A stretch of 64,000 nt of DNA from Bradyrhizobium viridifuturi (GTDB taxonomy: Bacteria; Pseudomonadota; Alphaproteobacteria; Rhizobiales; Xanthobacteraceae). Numbering within the stretch: position 1 is the stretch's first letter; every line of letters starts with the position of its first letter. Below the pieces are notes generated by a model. That model made no database searches and was not told where the DNA came from. It saw only the letters and a list, made by a program, of their open reading frames with translations. A program made the position numbers and the translations under genes. Shown piece by piece: positions 58,136-64,000 of the stretch. The DNA is taken from assembly GCF_001238275.1 (NCBI RefSeq), contig NZ_LGTB01000003.1, positions 124,001-188,000 on the forward strand, given 5' to 3'.

Positions 58136-59801
58136 TGCGCACAACGTTGTGCCAACTGACACACGGGAGGTGGCAGGGCTCCCTCTCCTGCTTGCGGGGG
58201 AGGGTTGGGGTGGGGGTCTCTCCACAAACAATGTTCTTCGTAAGGAGAGAGCCCCCACCCGGATCGCATCTGGCGATGCGATCCGGCCTCCCCCGCAAGC
58301 GGGAGAGGCGAAGAAAGAACTCCCCAGCGTCGTCGTCGCAAAAGACCACAACGCGATCCTGCTGCATGCCGTCGACGAGGCCGCGGTACGGACCGGGCTG
58401 TCGATCGGGTTGCCGCTCGCCAATGCGCGGGCGATCTGCCCGGAGCTCACGGTCTACGACGCCGACCCCGCCGCCGACCTGAAGACGCTGAACGACATCG
58501 CCGACTGGTGCGACCGCTTCACGCCGCTGGTCGCGCTCGACGCACCTTACGGCCTGTTCCTCGACATCACCGGCTGCGCGCATCTGTTCGGCGGCGAGCG
58601 CGCGCTGCTGCAGATCGTGACCCATGCGCTGAGCCGGCGCGGCTTTGCGGTCAGCGCGGCGATTGCCGGCACCTCGATCGCGGCGCGAACGCTGACGCGC
58701 CACGTCTCGGGCAAGATCGTTGCTGATGGCGCAGAGGCGCAAGCGGTCGGCCCGCTGCCGGTGTCGGCGCTCGGCGCCGATAGCGCTGTGACCACCGGCC
58801 TGCGCCGCGCCGGGTTGAAGACCATCGGCGATGTCGCCGCGCGCGCGCCGCACGAGATTTCGGCGCGGTTCGGCTCGGCCTTCACCACCTTGCTCGGCCA
58901 CGCGCTCGGGCAGGGCGATGCCCCGATCAGCCCGCGCAAGCCGCTGCCCGACTATATCGTCGAGAAGCGTTTTCCTGAGCCGATTGCGACCGACACCGTG
59001 ATCGCGCTGACGCTCTCGAGCCTCGCCAAAATGCTGGTCGCGGCGATGGACAAACAGGGCAAGGGCGCGCGGCAACTGGAGGCGAGCTTTTTCCGCACCG
59101 ACGGTGCGGTGCGCGCGATCATGGTCGAGACCGGGCGTCCGGTGACGCGGCCGGAGATGATCGACCGCCTGTTCCGCGAGCGGCTCGATGCGCTGAGCGA
59201 TCCGCTCGATCCTGGCTTCGGCTTCGATCTCATTCGTCTTGCCGCAGGGCGTACCGAGATCGTGGTGCAGCAGCAGCGCGATCTCGACGCCACTGTGCAT
59301 GACAATGACGAGATCTCGGCGCTGATCGACCGCATCGCCGCTCGCATCGGCGGCAAGCGCGTCGTCGTGCATCTGCCGCTCGAGAGCCACATCCCCGAAC
59401 GATCAGCGCTCGCGCTGCCGGCGCAGCATCATCTGGCCGCCGCCAGCGCCGCCGCATGGCCGGAGCGCGTCGTGGGCGAGCCGCCGCTGCGACCCTTGCG
59501 GCTGTTCGAGCGGCCGGAGCCGATCAAGGTGCCGTTCGCGAGCGTACCGGATGGTCCGCCGCATCAATTCACCTGGCGGCGCGCCTTGCATGCGGTGGTG
59601 CGGGTCGAGGGTCCCGAGCGGATCGCGATGGAATGGTGGAAGCAGGACGGTGCGGCGCTGACGCGCGACTATTTCCGCGTCGAGGATGCCGAGGGCCAGC
59701 GCTTCTGGATCTTTCGCGACGGCCTCTATGAGAACGAGCTGCGGGACGAGGCGGGCGCGCCGGTCGCCGCGAACTGGTATGTGCACGGGCTGTTCGCATG
59801 A
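58026..59801 (+). CDS. imuB: Y-family polymerase-like ImuB with in-frame repeat
   Basis: 591-residue catalytically atypical Y-family protein that bridges DnaE2 to the beta clamp. The start (RRRILSLWLPRLPIDRI) and later palm and finger parts (VVVAKDHNAILLHAVDEAA, PYGLFLDITGCAHLFGG) are clear. Between residues about 45 and 105, where orthologs normally have a short loop, an intergenic-type palindrome (58179-58309) is read in frame and adds roughly 50 Gly/Arg/Pro-rich residues. The frame is open throughout, so the gene may still work. It overlaps dnaE2 by 4 bp and imuA by 110 bp. Confidence 0.88.
   Translation: MSANSVNRRRILSLWLPRLPIDRIKRKLAQDIASQADAHNVVPTDTREVAGLPLLLAGEGWGGGLSTNNVLRKERAPTRIASGDAIRPPPQAGEAKKELPSVVVAKDHNAILLHAVDEAAVRTGLSIGLPLANARAICPELTVYDADPAADLKTLNDIADWCDRFTPLVALDAPYGLFLDITGCAHLFGGERALLQIVTHALSRRGFAVSAAIAGTSIAARTLTRHVSGKIVADGAEAQAVGPLPVSALGADSAVTTGLRRAGLKTIGDVAARAPHEISARFGSAFTTLLGHALGQGDAPISPRKPLPDYIVEKRFPEPIATDTVIALTLSSLAKMLVAAMDKQGKGARQLEASFFRTDGAVRAIMVETGRPVTRPEMIDRLFRERLDALSDPLDPGFGFDLIRLAAGRTEIVVQQQRDLDATVHDNDEISALIDRIAARIGGKRVVVHLPLESHIPERSALALPAQHHLAAASAAAWPERVVGEPPLRPLRLFERPEPIKVPFASVPDGPPHQFTWRRALHAVVRVEGPERIAMEWWKQDGAALTRDYFRVEDAEGQRFWIFRDGLYENELRDEAGAPVAANWYVHGLFA
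58179..58309. repeat. Palindromic repeat inside imuB
   Basis: GCTCCCTCTCCTGCTTGCG pairs with CGCAAGCGGGAGAGGC, and an inner CGGATCGCATC/GATGCGATCCG stem follows. It is the same family as 43711-43857 but lies wholly inside coding sequence, in frame, with no stop. Confidence 0.8.
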
Positions 59802-62800
59802 GCGCGCCCTTGCCCGATTATGCCGAGATCGGCATCACCAGCAATTTCTCCTTCCTGCGCGGCGGCTCCGATCCGCGCGCCTATGTGCATCAGGCGAGCG
59901 AACTCGGAATCCCCGTGATCGGGCTCGCCGATCACAACACGCTGGCCGGCGTGGTGCGCGCCTGGAAGGAGCTCGACAGCGAGAAGGTCGCCCATCCGCC
60001 CAAGTTCCTGGTCGGTGCCCGCATCGTCTTCATCGACGGCACCCCCGACATCCTGGTCTATCCACGCGACCGCGCCGCCTATGGCCGGCTGTGCCAATTG
60101 CTCACCCGTGGCAAGCGCGGTGCTGGCAGCGAGCGCATCGAGAAGGGCGACTGCCGGCTCAGCCTGTCCGATCTTCTCGATTTCGCCGAAGGCCAGCTCT
60201 TGGTGCTGGCGCTCCCGCATCGCTTCGAGGCGGATGAGGCGCTCGACGTGCTCGCGCAACTGAAGGCCAGCGCCGCCGATGGCGTCTGGCTCGCCGCAAG
60301 CCTGCTCTACCGCGGCGACGACAAGCGCCGTCTCGCGCGGCTGCATGGCCTCGCCACCGATGCCGGTGTGCCGCTGCTCGCCACCAACGAGGTGCTCTAT
60401 CACCATCCTGCGCGCCGTCCGCTGCAGGACGTGCTGACCTGTATCCGCGAAAAGACCACGATCGAGGCGGTCGGCCGCAGGCTCGAAGCCAACGCCGAAC
60501 GGCATCTCAAGCCGGCGCATGAGATGATCAGGCTGTTTCGCGACCTGCCGGATGCGATCGCGGAGACCATGCGCTTTGCCGCGCGCATCTCGTTCTCGCT
60601 CGACCAGCTCAAATACCAGTATCCCGATGAGCCGGTGCCGCCGGGCAAGACCGCGCAGCAGCATCTGGAGGATCTGACCTGGGCCGGCGTCGACAAATAT
60701 TTCGGCGGCGAGATCGACGACAAGCTCCGCGCCACCCTGAACAAGGAGCTCGCGCTGATCGCCGAGCTGAAATACGCGCATTACTTCCTCACCGTGCACG
60801 ACATCGTGCGCTATGCGCGCAGCCAGAACATCCTGTGCCAGGGGCGCGGCTCGGCGGCGAATTCCGCAGTCTGCTACGTGCTTGGTGTCACTTCGGTCGA
60901 TCCGACCAAGGTCGATCTCCTGTTCGAGCGTTTCATCTCCAAGGAGCGGCTGGAGCCGCCCGACATCGACGTCGATTTCGAGCATTCGCGGCGCGAGGAG
61001 GTGATGCAATATGTCTATCGCCGTTACGGCCGCCATCGCGCGGCAATCATCGCCACCATCATCCATTATCGCCCGCGTAGCGCGATCCGCGATGTCGGCA
61101 AGGCGCTCGGGCTGACCGAGGACGTCACCGCGGCGCTCGCGGACACCGTGTGGGGCAGCTGGGGCAAGGGCCTCAACGACATGCAGGTGCGGCAGGCCGG
61201 GCTGGACCCTGCGAATGCGATGATCAATCTTGCCATCGAGCTTGCCACCGAGCTGATCGAGTTTCCGCGCCATCTCTCGCAGCATGTCGGCGGCTATGTG
61301 CTGACCCAGGACCGGCTCGACACCTATGTGCCGATCGGCAACGCCGCGATGGACGACCGTACCTTCATCGAATGGGACAAGGATGACGTCGACGCGCTGC
61401 ACATGATGAAGGTCGACGTGCTGGCATTGGGCATGCTGACCTGCATCCGCAAATGCTTCGACCTGATCGATGACCACAAGGGCAAGCGCTGGGAGCTCGC
61501 CAGCGTCCCGCAGGACGACAAGAACGTCTACGACATGCTGTGCCGCGGCGAGTCGCTCGGCGTGTTCCAGGTCGAGAGCCGAGCGCAGATGAACATGCTG
61601 CCGCGGCTGAAACCGCGGACGTTCTATGACCTCGTCATCGAGGTCGCGATCGTACGCCCCGGTCCGATCCAGGGCGACATGGTGCATCCTTATTTGCGGC
61701 GGCGGAACAAGCAGGAGCAGGTGAGCTATCCTTCGCCTTCGCCGGATCATGGCGACAAGGACGAGCTCTACAACGTACTGCACAAGACGCTCGGCGTGCC
61801 GCTGTTCCAGGAGCAGGCGATGCGGATCGCGATCGAGGCGGCGCATTTCACCTCGGAGGAGGCCAACGGCCTGCGCCGCTCGATGGCGACCTTCCGCAAT
61901 CTCGGCACCATAGGCACCTACGAGGAGAAGCTGGTCGGCAACATGGTGGCGCGCGGCTACGATCCGGATTTCGCTCGAAGCTGCTTCGACCAGATCAAGG
62001 GTTTTGGCAGCTACGGCTTCCCGGAAAGCCACGCCGCGAGTTTCGCCCAGCTCGTCTACATCTCCTCATGGCTGAAGCATTATCACCCCGATGCGTTCTG
62101 TTGCGGCCTGCTCAACTCGCAGCCGATGGGCTTTTATGCCCCGGCGCAGATCGTCGGCGACGCCCGCAAGAACGGCGTCACGGTGCGCGAGGTCGATGTC
62201 TCCCATAGCTTTGCGCAGAACACGCTGGAGGAGCAGGTCGGCGATTATTGCGCAGTGCGGCTCGGCTTCCGCCAGATCGACGGGTTTCACTGGCTCGATG
62301 AGGACGAGGAGCGGTTGAAATCCCTCCAGTCGTCATTCCGGGGCGCGCAAAGCGCGAGCCCGGAATCCATTTCTCAGCGTAACAGTGGCCTGATGGATTC
62401 CGGGCTCGCGCCAAGAGGCGCGCCCCGGAATGACGGGGAGCAAGACTGGGCCGACCGCATCGTCGCGGCGCGCAGCCGCCGGCCATTCACCTCGCTGGAA
62501 GAGTTTGCCCGCGACACCGGTCTGCCGAAGCGCGCGCTGATCCTGCTCGCCGATGCCGATGCGTTCCGCTCGCTCGGGCTCGACCGCCGCGAGGCGCTGT
62601 GGGCGGTGCGGCGGCTGCCCGACGACGTGCCGCTGCCGCTGTTCGAGGCCGCGACCGCGCGCGAGCAGCCGGATGAGGGCGCAAAACCGCTGCCGGAAAT
62701 GCCGCGCCCCGAGCAGGTGGTCGCCGACTATCAGACCATCCGCCTGTCGCTGAAGGGCCATCCGATGGAATTCCTGCGCGAGATGTTCACCAGGGAGCGC

Positions 62801-63256
62801 GTCGTCGCCTGCCACACCATCAACCGCAGCAACGATCGCCGCCGCGTTCGTTGCGCCGGCGTGGTGCTGGTGCGGCAGCGGCCGGGCAGCGCCAAGGGCG
62901 TCGTGTTCATGACACTGGAGGACGAGACCGGCATCGCCAACATCGTGGTCTGGCCGAAAGTGATGGAGCAGTACCGCAAGGAAGTGATGGGCTCTCGCCT
63001 GATCCTGGTCGAGGGCTATATCCAGAGCAGTCCGGAGGGCGTCACGCATCTGGTGGCGCAGCGCATGACCGACCGCTCCCACGATCTGATCGGCCTCGCC
63101 AACGAATCGCTGTCTCGCAAGCATCCCGTGCCGGCCGGCCCAGCGCTGATCGAGCCGCTCAACGACGACCGCCGGGATCACGGCGACAACTCGCCGCAAA
63201 GGATCCGCCATCCCCGCAACGTCCGCATCCTGCCGCCGTCGCGGGACTTTCATTGA
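59798..63256 (+). CDS. dnaE2: Error-prone DNA polymerase III alpha DnaE2, with in-frame repeat
   Basis: 1152-residue C-family polymerase used for translesion synthesis with ImuA/ImuB. The N-terminal PHP domain (EIGITSNFSFLRGGSDPRAY) precedes the palm, with catalytic aspartates in LEPPDIDVDFEH and the fingers around HDIVRYARSQNILCQGRGSA. An OB-fold near 1010-1080 (VVFMTLEDETGIANIVVWP) and a family tail ending PPSRDFH are present. Between residues about 845 and 880 an intergenic-type palindrome is read in frame, adding about 35 residues. It overlaps imuB by 4 bp, so the three genes form one SOS operon. Confidence 0.92.
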   Translation: MSAPLPDYAEIGITSNFSFLRGGSDPRAYVHQASELGIPVIGLADHNTLAGVVRAWKELDSEKVAHPPKFLVGARIVFIDGTPDILVYPRDRAAYGRLCQLLTRGKRGAGSERIEKGDCRLSLSDLLDFAEGQLLVLALPHRFEADEALDVLAQLKASAADGVWLAASLLYRGDDKRRLARLHGLATDAGVPLLATNEVLYHHPARRPLQDVLTCIREKTTIEAVGRRLEANAERHLKPAHEMIRLFRDLPDAIAETMRFAARISFSLDQLKYQYPDEPVPPGKTAQQHLEDLTWAGVDKYFGGEIDDKLRATLNKELALIAELKYAHYFLTVHDIVRYARSQNILCQGRGSAANSAVCYVLGVTSVDPTKVDLLFERFISKERLEPPDIDVDFEHSRREEVMQYVYRRYGRHRAAIIATIIHYRPRSAIRDVGKALGLTEDVTAALADTVWGSWGKGLNDMQVRQAGLDPANAMINLAIELATELIEFPRHLSQHVGGYVLTQDRLDTYVPIGNAAMDDRTFIEWDKDDVDALHMMKVDVLALGMLTCIRKCFDLIDDHKGKRWELASVPQDDKNVYDMLCRGESLGVFQVESRAQMNMLPRLKPRTFYDLVIEVAIVRPGPIQGDMVHPYLRRRNKQEQVSYPSPSPDHGDKDELYNVLHKTLGVPLFQEQAMRIAIEAAHFTSEEANGLRRSMATFRNLGTIGTYEEKLVGNMVARGYDPDFARSCFDQIKGFGSYGFPESHAASFAQLVYISSWLKHYHPDAFCCGLLNSQPMGFYAPAQIVGDARKNGVTVREVDVSHSFAQNTLEEQVGDYCAVRLGFRQIDGFHWLDEDEERLKSLQSSFRGAQSASPESISQRNSGLMDSGLAPRGAPRNDGEQDWADRIVAARSRRPFTSLEEFARDTGLPKRALILLADADAFRSLGLDRREALWAVRRLPDDVPLPLFEAATAREQPDEGAKPLPEMPRPEQVVADYQTIRLSLKGHPMEFLREMFTRERVVACHTINRSNDRRRVRCAGVVLVRQRPGSAKGVVFMTLEDETGIANIVVWPKVMEQYRKEVMGSRLILVEGYIQSSPEGVTHLVAQRMTDRSHDLIGLANESLSRKHPVPAGPALIEPLNDDRRDHGDNSPQRIRHPRNVRILPPSRDFH
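62332..62434. repeat. Palindromic repeat inside dnaE2
   Basis: GTCATTCCGGGGCGCGC at the left pairs with GCGCGCCCCGGAATGAC at the right, and an inner GAGCCCGGAATCCAT/ATGGATTCCGGGCTC stem is perfect. It is in frame, encoding Ser/Gly/Arg/Pro-rich residues. Confidence 0.8.
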
Positions 63257-63319
63257 AGTTGATGCAGATCAAAGCCATCGCCGAGCTCGCGTAAGACAAG
63301 GCACAAGAAGGAGACCGGG

Positions 63320-63535
63320 ATGTCCACAACCGAGATCGCGAAGCGTCATTTCTCAGCGGCACTTGCAGATGCAAAGTCCACCGGACTGGATCACGACGCT
63401 CTCTGCCGTTCGCTGCTCGGCCTCGTCGTTTCGAAATACCTTGAAAACCGGAGCGTCGCCGACGTCCAGTCGGAGCTTCGCTTCATTGCCGACAATTGCG
63501 ACCCCGACACAGACTTCGCATTCATGCGTCCCTAG
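63320..63535 (+). CDS. Small hypothetical protein
   Basis: 71-residue mostly helical acidic protein (TEIAKRHFSAALADAKSTGL, ENRSVADVQSELRFIADNCD). AAGGAG lies just before the ATG. No signal or membrane segment. I do not recognise the family. It lies between dnaE2 and a decayed GlcG/HbpS-like gene, and is not obviously part of the SOS operon. Confidence 0.6.
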   Translation: MSTTEIAKRHFSAALADAKSTGLDHDALCRSLLGLVVSKYLENRSVADVQSELRFIADNCDPDTDFAFMRP

Positions 63536-63553
63536 ATCTGGACTACGCACGGA

Positions 63554-63803
63554 CTGTCGCGCCATCGCAGCGTTTCCGAGCACAAGGCGCACACCACGAC
63601 GCGCTATCGGCGTCCCACGCTGACGTTCGAAAACCTGATGGGAAAGGGAGCATCCTTCTCCTATCTCGCGACGCTCGACGACGTGATCGCCTCGCGCGGC
63701 CGCAACCTGCTGATCGTCGACGGCAAAGGTCGTCGGCGCCATCGGCGGTTCGGGCTCGCAGGACAATGTGATCTTGCTCGCCGGCCAGGCCGCGCTGAAG
63801 TAA
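63554..63803 (+). pseudogene. GlcG/HbpS-like heme-binding gene remnant
   Basis: C-terminal part of a GlcG/HbpS (DUF336) protein. HRSVSEHKAHTTTRYRRPTL and the segment ASFSYLATLDDVIASRGRNL followed by LIVDGK read in one frame. VVGAIGGSGSQDNVILLAGQ then AALK and a stop follow in another, shifted by an extra G near 63728. The N-terminal half (about 55-60 residues) is missing and no start is evident. It is thus both truncated and frameshifted, best read as a true pseudogene. Confidence 0.6.
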
Positions 63804-64000
63804 GGCGTGACGTGATGCGTGCCCCGGAATGACGAGAGATGGAGTATGTCTCTCAATTTAGTTCGGCTTTTCAGAATTTGACTTGACGCCGCCCCCAACT
63901 CAGATGTTCAATATGCCCGTCTCACCCGATACGAGGGGCGGATCGCGATCGTCACGAACGCGGGTCGAGATGCGGTGGACGCCGAATGCGCGACTGACGA

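Noticed and set aside
59726..62032. 768-residue open frame antisense to dnaE2
   Set aside because: Low-information composition and no ribosome site; the sense gene is unambiguous.
58179..62434. Insertion sequences in imuB and dnaE2
   Set aside because: The inserted segments are only about 100-130 bp, without a transposase or target duplications that I can see; they match short palindromic repeats.
63353..63898. 181-residue minus-strand frame at the window's end
   Set aside because: Overlaps a better-supported small gene and the GlcG-like remnant on the plus strand.
1..64000. CRISPR arrays, tRNA/rRNA genes, prophage or integrase
   Set aside because: No spaced direct repeats of CRISPR type, no cloverleaf-like or rRNA sequence and no integrase, transposase or phage structural gene was recognised on either strand.

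Overview
The window is GC-rich, densely coded alphaproteobacterial chromosome, most likely Bradyrhizobium or a close relative such as Rhodopseudomonas. The evidence is a complete hopanoid cluster that includes the C-2 methylase hpnP and the aminotransferase hpnO, a LexA site of the alphaproteobacterial GAAC-N7-GAAC type, several families of long palindromic intergenic repeats, and protein sequences that read as Bradyrhizobium-like. This assignment is inference; no 16S rRNA or tRNA gene was found.

Layout. 0-3.2 kb: HpcH/HpaI aldolase, UxaA-type dehydratase and a small secreted SGNH hydrolase. 3.3-10 kb: a compact three-gene locus of transglutaminase-DUF2126, circularly permuted ATP-grasp/alpha-E fusion and a second transglutaminase, predicted to make or process an unknown peptide. 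10-13.5 kb: a Cache-GGDEF cyclase and a chemoreceptor on the minus strand. 13.7-35.1 kb: the hopanoid island, eutB-hpnP-eutC, an MMPL/RND exporter, hpnC-hpnD-hpnE, shc, hpnG, ispH-hpnH on the minus strand, hpnN, a DUF2147 protein and hpnO. Together these make squalene from farnesyl diphosphate, cyclise it, add and trim the adenosyl side chain, aminate it, methylate C-2 and move the product to the outer membrane. 35.2-39 kb: metallophosphoesterase, cupredoxin, ECF sigma factor and zinc anti-sigma factor in one minus-strand operon, plus a GFA protein. 39.7-45.8 kb: alpha/beta hydrolase, GMC oxidoreductase, MFS transporter and two MaoC-type hydratase genes, divergent from an IclR regulator across two tandem palindromes. 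45.9-54 kb: two M20 amidohydrolases, a flavin-type oxidase, P450/LysR and a PiT phosphate transporter. 54.5-63.3 kb: a DNA damage island, with a UdgX-type glycosylase and radical SAM partner divergent from imuA-imuB-dnaE2 across one LexA box. The end holds a small hypothetical gene and a decayed GlcG/HbpS-like gene.

Two features run through the window. First, six conserved genes (eutB, eutC, the MMPL exporter, hpnH, a DUF6881 gene and the LysR gene) are each broken by what looks like the loss of a single base. The pattern is so uniform that consensus sequencing error is the leading explanation, but real decay is not excluded. Second, palindromic repeats of the kind normally found between genes lie in frame inside both imuB and dnaE2, where they would add tens of residues to two mutasome proteins.
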